This document shows positions 25,593 through 38,773 of a stretch of 64,000 nt of DNA, in pieces. This DNA comes from Sphingobacterium multivorum (GTDB lineage Bacteria > Bacteroidota > Bacteroidia > Sphingobacteriales > Sphingobacteriaceae): contig NZ_CP154261.1 in assembly GCF_039511225.1 (NCBI RefSeq), forward strand, positions 4,712,001 to 4,776,000, written 5' to 3'. A model generated the notes under the pieces. It saw only the letters and a list, made by a program, of their open reading frames with translations. It ran no database searches and was not told where the DNA came from. The position numbers and the translations under genes were made by a program. Position 1 is the first letter of the stretch, and each line of letters begins with the position of its first letter.

Positions 25593-26471
25593 ATGAACAA
25601 ACAGAACTTTATAAAAAAAGGCCTTTTGGGTTCCGGAATATTTGCATCAACAGTATCTTCAGCTGATATCTTGAAGAATGATATTGACGAGATAGAACCG
25701 CTTGAAACGCTGGATGCCGAAGATGTAAATTATAATTCAGACAAATTGGAAAACCATAGCGTTCTCCATAAAGCAGCTACACGCGGTCATGCAAATCATG
25801 GCTGGTTAGAAAGCAATCATACGTTTAGCTTCGCCAATTATCACGACCCCGAACGTATGCACTTTGGTGTATTGCGGGTACTAAATGATGATATGGTGGC
25901 TGAAGGAAGAGGTTTTGGCAAACACCCGCACGATAATATGGAAATCATCAGTATTCCTTTGGAAGGTGATTTGCAACACGAAGACAGCATGGGTAACAAA
26001 GCCATTATCCGGAAAGGAGATATTCAGGTCATGAGTGCCGGAACGGGCATCATACACAGTGAATATAATAAAAACACCGATCAGGTAGTGAAGTTTCTTC
26101 AGATTTGGGTGTACCCTAATCAACGGAATGTGAGCCCGCGCTACGATCAAATTACATTAGATATCGCACAAAGACAGAATAAATTCCAACAAATTCTTTC
26201 GCCCAATCCAGAAGACGAGGGGGTATGGATCCATCAGGATGCCTGGTTTTCTATGGGGCATTTTGACAAGGACGTCCAGACAAAATACCAGATCAAAAAG
26301 GCCGGAAACGGTGTATATGTTTTTGTAATAAAAGGCAGTGTTACCGTCGAAGGACAAGAATTGGAGAGCAGGGATGGTTTTGGAATCTGGGATGTCGCTG
26401 AAATTAACCTGAAAGTCACCTCAGCAGATACTGAAATCCTACTGATGGACCTCAGTATGATATTGGACTAA
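25593..26471 (+). CDS. pirin-family protein
   Basis: This 292-residue bicupin is a pirin: NHTFSFANYHDPERMHFGVLRVLNDD, then the metal-site segment HPHDNMEIISIPLEGDLQHED and GIIHSEYN, giving the conserved His-His-His-Glu set. Pirins bind iron and some act as quercetin 2,3-dioxygenases or redox-sensing co-regulators. It has an N-terminal extension of about 25 residues (FIKKGLLGSGIFASTVSSADIL) absent from cytosolic pirins and reminiscent of an export signal. Expression from an FNR-like promoter suggests a redox role. Confidence 0.92.
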   Translation: MNKQNFIKKGLLGSGIFASTVSSADILKNDIDEIEPLETLDAEDVNYNSDKLENHSVLHKAATRGHANHGWLESNHTFSFANYHDPERMHFGVLRVLNDDMVAEGRGFGKHPHDNMEIISIPLEGDLQHEDSMGNKAIIRKGDIQVMSAGTGIIHSEYNKNTDQVVKFLQIWVYPNQRNVSPRYDQITLDIAQRQNKFQQILSPNPEDEGVWIHQDAWFSMGHFDKDVQTKYQIKKAGNGVYVFVIKGSVTVEGQELESRDGFGIWDVAEINLKVTSADTEILLMDLSMILD

Positions 26472-26497
26472 TTTTATACACTTAGACGTCAATTAAC

Positions 26498-26529
26498 AAA
26501 AAGGGGAGCCTATGAGGCTCCCCTTTTTG
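26498..26529. terminator. bidirectional terminator between pirin and GH31
   Basis: AAAAAGGGGAGCC and its complement form a 13-bp perfect stem around a 5-nt loop, flanked by A and T runs. It ends both converging genes. Confidence 0.9.
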
Positions 26530-26548
26530 TTAAGGCTATTTATTATTT

Positions 26549-29500
26549 TTAGAAAGTAACGGAATTCAGCTTTTTATCAACCAAAATACCATCTATCGCT
26601 TTCAGATTGAAGTTGACATTGCGTTTTGCTTTCAATTTAATCTTAAATAAAACTTCAGACCCATTCAAGGTCTCCTTATTGCCAAGATTAACAAAAGTAG
26701 CATACAGCGCTTTACTTCCATTGGTGTGAAGACGATCGTTACTATAATTGTTCATCTCTTTCAGGTGTACAGGTTCAATACCGACATATTCAAAATCGCC
26801 CTGATTGTACGGAAGAGCAAAACTAAGCGCATTGACAGCTTTAAGATTCTCCCCGCTAATACTGATCTCTACGGTGTCTCCCGACTTCAAGCTTGTTTTT
26901 GAGGGAACCAATTTTAGTTTACCAGCTACTTTTTCTTCCTTTGCTGGTTTTGCACCACCTTCGATAACAACAGCGACATTGGAAATATCATAAGCGTCAA
27001 TCAAATTATTCTTATTGACATCACCATTGCTGACATAACCTTCAAAATCTCCATCACCCAATCGCAATCCCGTATAGTTAATATAAGATGTCAAATCATT
27101 ATGATCGATCAATCGGTCATTATTAATATCGCCTGGTAGGTAGCTTGACGATCCTGGCACTTTAAACACATATAATTCTCTTCCTGAACCAAAACCTCCA
27201 ACAGCTTCAGAAACTGAAATTTTGATAAATCGGGCCACCGGATGGGTTCCAAAATCAAAACGTTTCATTTCGCCATCACGTTTCCAATCAAAACTACCAG
27301 CTTCCGTCCAGGTATCCTTATCGTTGCTATAGAATACTTTTCCTTTTAAAATGATGCCGTTTCCGCCATCGGTTCTTGGAAGATACTCAAACTTATCCAA
27401 TTGATTAACAGATTTTAGATCTAAGGTCATATCAAACGGAACAGCTGCCTGTCCCCATTTTGTATGCCACATATCCCCCTCATCATAATTGAACAATTTA
27501 TTGATACCATTTCCGCCTTGGTTATCCACAGAAGTCTCTGCTTTGATTCCTTCGATGGCAAATTCCAATGGATTTGCCTTTGTCTTTGCTGCAAATGTAC
27601 TCCAATCTGAAACACCCGATTTATTGACAGCTCTAATTTTAAACTGGTAATCAGTTTCCGCGGCCAATCCTTCGAATAGCAATTGACTGTCTTTGATGGT
27701 CGAATAGATCAGATTATTGAATTCAATTTCATAATAATCAGCATTTGCAACCTTTTCCCAGGATGGGGTTAAGGTATATGCTTGTGTATGTTGATCTGTG
27801 ATAACAGCTTTGGGCGAAGTCAAAGCACCGGTCTGAACCAGATAGTTATCAGCTGGAGCATATTCGAAGCCCTCCAATTGTACTTCTATTGCAGTCGATG
27901 AGACATCCTGTTTCGCTAGTCGTACCAGCAACATCGGATTTTTCACCAAAGGTACTTTTTCAAATTCAGATCCCTTGGTTGCAAACTGATTCAGGTTTGG
28001 CTGTGCATCGTAGAAATATACGTTTTCAGAAGTATTGAACGCGTCTAAGCTGTTCACTTCTTTAAGTTTATTATTTTTTCCATTGACCTTTACAGTCAAT
28101 TTCTTAGGTGCTTTGCTAACGTTGAAACGAATTTCGGTAGACTTCATTTTTTCAAATCCATCAAATTCGCCCTGTGTTGGAGCAATCGTAAAAACAACTT
28201 TATTATTGTTTAACTGCGAAGTTAGGGATGTAGTTACTCCCTTACCATACCGATAAGCCTCGGTTTTTCCATCATCATCATATTCCAGGAAATTGGAATT
28301 CCCATAAGGATACACCTCATAAATACGTTGATCCTTTTTGATTTCCAGCACATTATTATTCGGGTTTGTCACTGGAATAATGGCTCCATTTTTCACGAAA
28401 ACAGGCAGCTTCCAAATAGGCACATCAAAGTTATTGATGATACGGCCACCCTGGTATTTTTCACCCGTAAAATAATCAATCCATTCACCATCCGGCAGGT
28501 AAATACCATTGCGAATATCATTTCCCTTCTCATCCACACGTGTTTCCTGATAAATCGGTGCCACCAGGAAATTTGGACCATAGAGGTACTGGTATTGCGT
28601 TGCCTTTCCAAGCGTATAAGCATTTGCTTGCTCTAAAAACATCGCGCGAATGATGGGCAGTCCATCTACCGCTTGTTTTGCCACACTATAGCTATAGGGA
28701 ACCAATTGAGATTTCAATTTCAAATATAGACGATTGATCGAAGTAGCCGGCTCGCCCAAAGCATGTGGGTATTTCTCGTTCGAGCCCCAGCCATCCATAT
28801 TGAGTTCCATGGGTGTCCAAGTCTTCCATTGAAAATCACGGATATTGACCTTGAAGTTTTTACCACCAAAGATCCCGTCCATATCAGAGGTAATATTGGG
28901 CTGACCCGAAAGTCCCGAGCCGATATATGTTGGTATGTGGAATCGAATATACTCCCATACACCTCCAGTTTGGTCACCCGACCAGATACCCGCATAGCGC
29001 TGCGTACCTGCCCAACCATCCAATGAAATAATAAATGGACGAGCGTCGTTGCCATAGTAAGGCATGGTATGCCCTACATCAGCTACCCCGTTGAGACCAA
29101 AGGAGTATCCTGGGCCCACCCAGGCCACATCCGTCTTTAGGACTCTCACACCTGCATCCCGTACCTCTTTTACTATATCACGTTGCAGTAATGCACTGAT
29201 GCTGTCTTTGGGATGGAGATCAGACTGTGTCCATAAACCGATTTCCACACCATTCTTACGCGCATAATCGCCAAACTCTTTCAGGTTTTGGATATTTCCA
29301 TCTAAAGATGCCGTTTGACCATATCCAGCACCGTAACCATCATTGGGAAGAATCCAACCCAAAGGCATGTCATGGGCTTTATAACGGTCTATGACTGCGC
29401 GAGCCGAAAATTGATAATTGTTTTTCTCGCCATTCAGCGATTCTTTGATTCCGCCATTGTCCTTTTGGCTTTCTTTATAGCGTTTGCCATCTTCAAAAAG

Positions 29501-30415
29501 AATTCCCTTTTCATCTTCTTTCCAAAAATCGCGGTTATAAGCATTAAGATGTCCTTCGTACAAACCAAATTTTGGTAGAAGAATTGGGTTACCCGTCAAT
29601 TGGTAGAAATCGTTGAGCAAAGGCACAATACCGTCACCAACCATAAAAAAGACATCCAGATAATCCGTATCGTGGGCCAATTTGACTGTGCCAGCGGTTT
29701 TGGCTCCAAAGGCGTAACTTCCCTTCTTAAAAGTATGCCACATAAAACCATACCCTTTGGTTGACCAGTAATAAGGGGTTGGAGAGGCAACACCGCCATC
29801 GGTCCAGCTGTTCTGATTTTCGATAGCAATTACTTTTCCCTTATGTGAAAAACGTCCATTTTGAACGCCACCACCAAAAAAGTACTCATCCGCATTTTCC
29901 TTTAATTCAAGGCTTACTTGTTTGTCCTCAAAAACGACCGGCTTTAAGCTTTCAACTACAATCTTATTGGTTTTACGATTAAGGATACTAAACTGTGAAG
30001 TCTGTTTATCCATTGAAAAAAGAATATCGTTGGTGGAGATGCTGACCTTATTACCCTCATCCTTTACTTCGAGCTCAGCGACAGTTTTCCGAGGTTGCTC
30101 TACCAATATTTTTGCATCGGGTTTAGCTTCGGGGTCACGAATAATACCACCATGAACATCCTGAAACATCCTAAAAATATGATTACCGTAGAAATCTAAA
30201 GTCAGACGTTGGCCATTATCGTATACAATCTCAACTGTAGTCGGATTAATTTTTTGAATCGCGATAATACGATTAACTTGATCGCGACCTATTGTATTGT
30301 AATAATTGATCGTACTTACTTTAGCCTCAACTCGAGTGGGTTGAAAAATAAAAGGAGAAGCCAATCCCATCAGTAAACTGACTTGTGCTTTTGTGCTCCA
30401 AAAAGATACCTTCAT
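26549..30415 (-). CDS. secreted multidomain GH31 glycosidase, probable alpha-N-acetylgalactosaminidase
   Basis: A 1288-residue protein with a signal peptide (residues 1-31). The GH31 catalytic barrel covers about residues 200-680: candidate nucleophile D429 in LKTDVAWVG, candidate acid/base Asp in WSGDQTGG, followed by the FHIPTYIGSGLSGQPN segment. These motifs resemble the GH31 alpha-N-acetylgalactosaminidase group (mucin Tn antigen). Then follow a C-terminal beta-domain, an FN3 domain (about 868-945), an F5/8-type C (CBM32) domain (950-1085), a dockerin-like pair with GDINNDRLIDHNDL (1093-1150) and a cohesin-like domain to the end. It stands alone, without a SusC/SusD pair. Confidence 0.88.
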   Translation of the reverse strand: MKVSFWSTKAQVSLLMGLASPFIFQPTRVEAKVSTINYYNTIGRDQVNRIIAIQKINPTTVEIVYDNGQRLTLDFYGNHIFRMFQDVHGGIIRDPEAKPDAKILVEQPRKTVAELEVKDEGNKVSISTNDILFSMDKQTSQFSILNRKTNKIVVESLKPVVFEDKQVSLELKENADEYFFGGGVQNGRFSHKGKVIAIENQNSWTDGGVASPTPYYWSTKGYGFMWHTFKKGSYAFGAKTAGTVKLAHDTDYLDVFFMVGDGIVPLLNDFYQLTGNPILLPKFGLYEGHLNAYNRDFWKEDEKGILFEDGKRYKESQKDNGGIKESLNGEKNNYQFSARAVIDRYKAHDMPLGWILPNDGYGAGYGQTASLDGNIQNLKEFGDYARKNGVEIGLWTQSDLHPKDSISALLQRDIVKEVRDAGVRVLKTDVAWVGPGYSFGLNGVADVGHTMPYYGNDARPFIISLDGWAGTQRYAGIWSGDQTGGVWEYIRFHIPTYIGSGLSGQPNITSDMDGIFGGKNFKVNIRDFQWKTWTPMELNMDGWGSNEKYPHALGEPATSINRLYLKLKSQLVPYSYSVAKQAVDGLPIIRAMFLEQANAYTLGKATQYQYLYGPNFLVAPIYQETRVDEKGNDIRNGIYLPDGEWIDYFTGEKYQGGRIINNFDVPIWKLPVFVKNGAIIPVTNPNNNVLEIKKDQRIYEVYPYGNSNFLEYDDDGKTEAYRYGKGVTTSLTSQLNNNKVVFTIAPTQGEFDGFEKMKSTEIRFNVSKAPKKLTVKVNGKNNKLKEVNSLDAFNTSENVYFYDAQPNLNQFATKGSEFEKVPLVKNPMLLVRLAKQDVSSTAIEVQLEGFEYAPADNYLVQTGALTSPKAVITDQHTQAYTLTPSWEKVANADYYEIEFNNLIYSTIKDSQLLFEGLAAETDYQFKIRAVNKSGVSDWSTFAAKTKANPLEFAIEGIKAETSVDNQGGNGINKLFNYDEGDMWHTKWGQAAVPFDMTLDLKSVNQLDKFEYLPRTDGGNGIILKGKVFYSNDKDTWTEAGSFDWKRDGEMKRFDFGTHPVARFIKISVSEAVGGFGSGRELYVFKVPGSSSYLPGDINNDRLIDHNDLTSYINYTGLRLGDGDFEGYVSNGDVNKNNLIDAYDISNVAVVIEGGAKPAKEEKVAGKLKLVPSKTSLKSGDTVEISISGENLKAVNALSFALPYNQGDFEYVGIEPVHLKEMNNYSNDRLHTNGSKALYATFVNLGNKETLNGSEVLFKIKLKAKRNVNFNLKAIDGILVDKKLNSVTF

Positions 30416-30728
30416 GCGTATGATTTATAATGCATTAAATTAACTTAACAATAATACAATAGTAAATTGAAGTAAAAAAGAGTTTCAGGAATGCAAACGA
30501 TTGTCCAATAATAATGTTGCAGGCTAACCGAGCTATTGTAGGCTATTCACCAAATATCGAATGTTTACTTTCATGTGGCTTATGAAATGACCATGATGAT
30601 AAATGCCACATAAAACTGGAGGGATGGCTAATAGTGGTGCACCATACCACTGTGGGGCAGGGCCGGTCGGGGTACGGAAGATATGCAATAGCATTGTACA
30701 GGAAGTACGGGGAGTTACCTAAACGAAA
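30416..30728. other. non-coding region between GH31 and the rRNA operon
   Basis: I see no gene. The right half (30595-30725) is G-rich for this genome and holds several short inverted repeats, for example AGTGGT/ACCACT (30632-30649) and GTAC/GTAC around 30697-30708. The left end should carry the promoter of the GH31 gene on the minus strand; no clear TAnnTTTG is recognised. Confidence 0.5.
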
Positions 30729-30759
30729 GAAGCCCTTGACTGTTTCCAGCAAGGGCTTC
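30729..30759 (-). terminator. terminator of the rRNA operon
   Basis: On the minus strand GAAGCCCTTG and its complement pair around an 11-nt loop, followed by TTTCGTTT. It lies about 11 bp after the 5S rRNA 3' end. Confidence 0.85.
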
Positions 30760-30769
30760 CGTGTAAAAA

Positions 30770-30877
30770 AAGGCACCGACCTACTCTCCCACCTGTTACG
30801 GCAATACCATCGGCTCTGGCGGGCTTGACTACTCTGTTCGGAATGGGAAGAGGTAGACACCGCCGATATAGGCACCT
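30770..30877 (-). rRNA. rrf: 5S ribosomal RNA
   Basis: On the minus strand the sequence begins GGTGCCTATATCGGCGG, contains the conserved CCCATTCCGAACAG loop and ends GGTGCCT. The 5' and 3' ends pair by GC and GU pairs. The exact ends are estimated to about 3 nt. Confidence 0.95.
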
Positions 30878-30994
30878 AAAAATCTTTATTGGTCTGCTTC
30901 CTTTTAGGAGCATCAGGCCAACTGACATATCTATTGAAAGAGTTTCGTTTCTGTTTTGTTTCTAAAAATTAAAGAGGAAGACAACAGTGTTATC

Positions 30995-33878
<2,884 letters not shown>

Positions 33879-34040
33879 CACCGGCATAGCCTTTTGCTAC
33901 TATGCGGCTGCTTTTGATATATATACTCATATGCTACGCAGAGATTCGTTCGGCATTCACCGAGGGTCTCCTCTCTACATCAGACACATACACGTATTGT
34001 CTCTATACTGTTGTCTTCTCTTGTAATTTTTTTTCTCTTT

Positions 34041-34060
34041 CAATATGTCAAAGAACTCTT
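34041..34060 (-). promoter_or_regulatory. boxA-like antitermination element in the 16S-23S spacer
   Basis: On the minus strand GAGTTCTTTGACATATTG lies in the spacer upstream of the 23S gene. It resembles the boxA motif (TGCTCTTTAACA type) that loads Nus factors. Confidence 0.6.
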
Positions 34061-34108
34061 TTTCCGGTTTGTTTCTTCGGAGCATCTGTCGATGTCCCTC
34101 CGGAGATG

Positions 34109-34182
34109 TGGAGAATAACGGATTCGAACCGTTGACCCCCTGCGTGCAAGGCAGGTGCTCTAGCCAGCTGAGCTAATTCCCC
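34109..34182 (-). tRNA. tRNA-Ala (TGC)
   Basis: A 74-nt cloverleaf on the minus strand: acceptor GGGGAAT, D-arm GCTCAGCTGGCTAGAGC, anticodon stem-loop CTGCCTTGCACGCAG with TGC, and T-arm GGTTCGAATCC. It lies in the 16S-23S spacer, as usual. Confidence 0.97.
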
Positions 34183-34193
34183 TTACTTTTTCG

Positions 34194-34267
34194 TAGTCCC
34201 GAGCAGATTTGAACTGCTGACCCCTACATTATCAGTGTAGTGCTCTAACCAACTGAGCTACGGGACT
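34194..34267 (-). tRNA. tRNA-Ile (GAT)
   Basis: A 74-nt cloverleaf on the minus strand: acceptor AGTCCCG, anticodon loop CTGATAA with GAT, and T-arm AGTTCAAATCTGC. It precedes tRNA-Ala by 11 bp in the 16S-23S spacer. Confidence 0.97.
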
Positions 34268-34387
34268 AGCTTATCTTGTTCATCTCTTTCTCTCGGTCCT
34301 GCTCCTTTCGGGGCGGGCACTTTCTTCTGATGTTTTTTCTTCTTGCAATCATATGTAACGTGACGAGCACCGATCTGCGATACTCTA

Positions 34388-35917
<1,530 letters not shown>

Positions 35918-36062
35918 AAAATGAAGTTTTTGATTCCAACTATTTATAATAATCAGAATTCTTTTTTTATATCTCTGATCTTGGATCGAATTGAACAATT
36001 ACTTGAATTTGTTCATGACTTTCGACTTTCGTCTGTCTACTCGTCACGCTTACATGATTGTG

Positions 36063-36080
36063 TTTTCTTAAAGAACTTTT
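36063..36080 (-). promoter_or_regulatory. boxA-like element in the rRNA leader
   Basis: On the minus strand AAAAGTTCTTTAAGAAAA lies in the leader, about 150 nt upstream of the 16S 5' end. It shares TTCTTT with the spacer element at 34041-34060. Confidence 0.5.
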
Positions 36081-36170
36081 GCCGCTTCAACTTCCGTATC
36101 CGCTATATTCCGACAGGCATTGCGCCCCTCTTTATCTTTTTCGTTTTTCCCTTCGTTTCCGTTGGGACTG

Positions 36171-36201
36171 CAAAGGTAGAAATCTTTTCTGAACTTCCAA
36201 A
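36171..36201 (-). promoter_or_regulatory. rRNA promoter, proximal
   Basis: On the minus strand TTTG (36198-36201) is followed after 19 nt by TACCTTTG (36171-36178), the Bacteroidota consensus. It lies about 250 bp upstream of the 16S 5' end and is one of two tandem promoters. Confidence 0.8.
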
Positions 36202-36353
36202 AACTTTCTGAAGTTTTTTTCTTTTCTCTTTTTCAGATTTCCGCGTTTAAAATAAACCCAGCGGGATTTTAAATCCTGCCAAACTCCCTTAAACCCTTCT
36301 TTTTTTCATGGTTTCTTCCTGCGAAGCAACCGTCCCTCCCTTGCGGAGTGGTG

Positions 36354-36385
36354 CAAAGATAGGGAGATTGTTAACAAACTTCCAA
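36354..36385 (-). promoter_or_regulatory. rRNA promoter, distal
   Basis: On the minus strand TTG (36383-36385) is followed after 21 nt by TATCTTTG (36354-36361). The -7 element is perfect and the -33 partial. The two promoters are about 180 bp apart. Confidence 0.65.
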
Positions 36386-36401
36386 GCCTTTTGTTCTTAT
36401 T

Positions 36402-36863
36402 TATTTCATTTTCCCCTTAACTGCCTGTAACGGTGCGAGATTCTTTTTGTAAAAAAGGTGGTCGGAAGGCTGGGATGGCTGATCCTAGTCCGGAATGGGC
36501 CTTCTGAGAACCCACGTTAATCATAAATATTATGCAGGCAGGCTTCGCACCGGATCTATTATCAATTCCGTTCAACTTTTGTTAATAATTAATAGGGGTA
36601 TTACAGGGGGATAACAGGGGGTTAACAGGGGTTTATCAGGGGTTCTACCCCTATTAACCCCCTGTTAAAACGGTACTATAATGGTGTTAATTACAAATCA
36701 GTATACAATTTGAACCTAAGCGACGTAACAACAGACTTCCCCTTTTGTCAAAACTGTCGCTGAAACAAGCAAAACATCAATATGAAAAGCCAAATAGTCT
36801 TTGACAAACAATATGTAATTGAAACCGTATATTCGTAAATAGCAAATTAAAATCTTCCTTATT
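36402..36863. other. non-coding region between rRNA promoters and the AraC gene
   Basis: No gene is seen. It contains the phased G-tract repeat (36590-36668, listed separately). The stretch 36425-36550 has scattered G/C-rich blocks, including CGGTGCGA and a later TCGCACCG about 100 bp apart, without a clear fold. Confidence 0.5.
36590..36668. repeat. phased G-tract tandem repeat with inverted copies
   Basis: On the plus strand five runs of four or five G begin at 36595, 36606, 36617, 36628 and 36639, exactly 11 nt apart, separated by TAACA/TTACA/TATCA-type loops of 6-7 nt. C-runs at 36648-36651 and 36658-36662 complement them: TAATAGGGGTA (36590-36600) pairs with 36646-36656, and TTAACAGGGG (36622-36631) with 36659-36668. 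It can form a G-quadruplex or alternative hairpins. Confidence 0.85.
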
Positions 36864-37697
36864 TTGAACGGACTTTTCAAAATTTATAAAGTTGATGCCG
36901 ACGAGGCATTGCGCATACAGCAATCCAAAAACGAAATACATCAACATGATTTCGAGGAATTGATTATTGGTGTAACAGGAAAGCTCGAGCATTTTATCGA
37001 TTTTAAAACAACAACCTACACCGCTCCTTTTATAAGTTTTGTCACTCAGGGCAAAACCCACCGCGTTAAACCTCTTTTGCATAACGGTAGTATTGAATTT
37101 TGGGTCATTCGATTTAAAAGTGAATTTATCCCCGAAACGACATTCCAGCTCTACGCCCACTTTCATGAAAATGCAACCTTAACCTTTGCCAGCCCCAATT
37201 GCTTCGGCAGATTGACGATCTTATGTGAACTAATGCAGCAGGAATGCTTACAAACGAGCGTAGATTATGCCGTCATCAAACAGCTATTGAGCACTATCTT
37301 TACCATGATTGAATCTGAACGGAAAAGGCAATTTCCAGACAGCCAACAGCAATTAAAAAACCAGAGTACAACGTTCACAAGCTTTCTATCTATATTGGAA
37401 GAGAACTACCGCCGTCCCGAAGGCGTTAATTTTTACGCAGAGAAGCTTTTTATGTCCGCAAGAAACCTAAATTTAATTTGTCAGAGCATATTACAACAAA
37501 GCGTTTCTGAGATCATCGAAACACGGAAACTTATTGAAGCAAAAAACCTCTTGTTGACAACGACTAAAACGATCTCGGAAATCGGCTTTGAACTCGGCTA
37601 CCAAGACAAAGCTTACTTTACCAATGTCTTCAAAAAGAAAGCCGGCATGACGCCTTCGGAATTTAGAAATGAAATTCAAAAACTTATTTCCGAATAG
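36864..37697 (+). CDS. AraC-family transcriptional regulator
   Basis: The product is 277 residues. The N-terminal two-thirds forms a cupin-like sensory part (HQHDFEELIIGVTGKLEHF, FISFVTQGKTHRVKP) and the C-terminal 100 residues hold the two-HTH AraC domain ending in GFELGYQDKAYFTNVFKKKAGMTPSEFRN. The only plausible start is TTG at 36864 since no in-frame ATG lies near the N-terminus. The gene overlaps the left copy of the direct repeat and precedes ygiD by 110 bp, so it likely controls ygiD. Its effector is unknown. Confidence 0.9.
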   Translation: MNGLFKIYKVDADEALRIQQSKNEIHQHDFEELIIGVTGKLEHFIDFKTTTYTAPFISFVTQGKTHRVKPLLHNGSIEFWVIRFKSEFIPETTFQLYAHFHENATLTFASPNCFGRLTILCELMQQECLQTSVDYAVIKQLLSTIFTMIESERKRQFPDSQQQLKNQSTTFTSFLSILEENYRRPEGVNFYAEKLFMSARNLNLICQSILQQSVSEIIETRKLIEAKNLLLTTTKTISEIGFELGYQDKAYFTNVFKKKAGMTPSEFRNEIQKLISE

Positions 37698-37730
37698 CGT
37701 ACGACAGATTTCCGAATAGTACAACAGATT
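37688..37730 (+). repeat. direct repeat, candidate AraC operator upstream of ygiD
   Basis: Two copies of about 20 bp lie head to tail: TTCCGAATAGcgTACGACAGATT (37688-37710) and TTCCGAATAGTACAACAGATT (37710-37730), differing by a 2-bp gap and one base. AraC proteins typically bind direct repeats. The following -7 element TACCTTTG is at 37768-37775. Part of copy 1 overlaps the AraC stop. Confidence 0.7.
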
Positions 37731-37807
37731 GACAAGATAGTTATACCGCCTAGCCAGCCCCATCCCCTACCTTTGTAGTAAAAATTGACGCAGTCACATC
37801 ATATCAA

Positions 37808-38692
37808 ATGCGTAGAAAGGATTTTATTAAAATTATGGCAACATTACCATTAGCTGGAGTAGCACATAAAGCAAACTCACTCTATAAATTTTCCGAGGAA
37901 CTAGAGGCAACGGATAAATTTCCGGTCTTATTTTTAGGACATGGAAGTCCCATGAACGCCATAGAGGACAACGAATTTGTGCAGGGCTTCAAAAAAATAG
38001 GTCAAACTTTCGAGAAACCGAAGGCGATTCTTGTTGTTTCCGCACACTGGGAAACACGTGGAACATTTGTCACAGCGATGGAGCACCCCGCCACAATTCA
38101 TGATTTTGGCGGCTTTCCTCAGGCACTCTTTGATGTCCAATATCCAGCTCCAGGAAGCCCAGCACTCGCTTTGGAAACGCAACGTGTCGTCAGCAAAGCG
38201 GATGTTCACCTCGACGACAAATGGGGGTTGGACCATGGTTCCTGGTCAGTCGTCAAACATCTATATCCTGATGCAGACGTTCCAATTATTCAAATGAGCA
38301 TCGATTACACACAGCCTGCAGCATACCATTACGAGATTGCACAGCAATTAAACGCGCTAAGAAAAAAAGGGGTGCTCATTATAGGGAGTGGCAATATGGT
38401 GCACAATTTACGGATGGTCGCCTGGGACAAACTCGATACGGCAGGCTATGCGTATGAGTGGGCCACGATAGCCAACGAAAAAATGAAGCAATTCATCCAG
38501 AACGGCAATCATCAGGCGCTCATCGATTTCAGAAAACAGGGCAAAGAGTTTGACTTGGCAATTCCGACGCCTGAACATTACCTCCCTTTAATCTATACCT
38601 TGGGTTTACAGGAGAAAAATGACGAGCTGTTTCTCTTCAACGACAATTCAGTGGCTGGATCGCTGACCATGACTTCTTTGAAAATCGGGTAA
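37808..38692 (+). CDS. ygiD: DODA-type extradiol aromatic ring-opening dioxygenase
   Basis: This 294-residue protein belongs to the LigB-like class III extradiol dioxygenases, the 4,5-DOPA dioxygenase/YgiD branch. Metal-ligand and catalytic histidines are seen in FLGHGSPMNAI, SAHWETRGTF, WGLDHGSWSV and GSGNMVHNL. It opens catechol rings such as DOPA, using a bound metal ion. A short N-terminal segment, MRRKDFIKIMATLPLAGVAHKANS, looks like an export signal of the RR/Tat kind. It is preceded by an AraC gene and operator-like repeats. Confidence 0.9.
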   Translation: MRRKDFIKIMATLPLAGVAHKANSLYKFSEELEATDKFPVLFLGHGSPMNAIEDNEFVQGFKKIGQTFEKPKAILVVSAHWETRGTFVTAMEHPATIHDFGGFPQALFDVQYPAPGSPALALETQRVVSKADVHLDDKWGLDHGSWSVVKHLYPDADVPIIQMSIDYTQPAAYHYEIAQQLNALRKKGVLIIGSGNMVHNLRMVAWDKLDTAGYAYEWATIANEKMKQFIQNGNHQALIDFRKQGKEFDLAIPTPEHYLPLIYTLGLQEKNDELFLFNDNSVAGSLTMTSLKIG

Positions 38693-38727
38693 GCCTCCAG
38701 CACACCTATCGGGTGTATCCAAAACGA

Positions 38728-38773
38728 GCCGCCCATTCCATTGACCGAGTAAAAGACCATTGGAATAGGCGGC
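38728..38773 (+). terminator. hairpin after ygiD
   Basis: GCCGCCCATTCCA (38728-38740) pairs with TGGAATAGGCGGC (38761-38773) with one mismatch around a 20-nt loop, followed by CTTTATA. A smaller hairpin (CACACC/GGGTGT) precedes it at 38701-38716. The T-run is short, so termination efficiency is uncertain. Confidence 0.5.

Noticed and set aside
36590..36668. Repeat as a CRISPR array or replication iterons
   Set aside because: The unit is only 11 nt with no unique spacers, and no Cas or replication-initiator gene is nearby.
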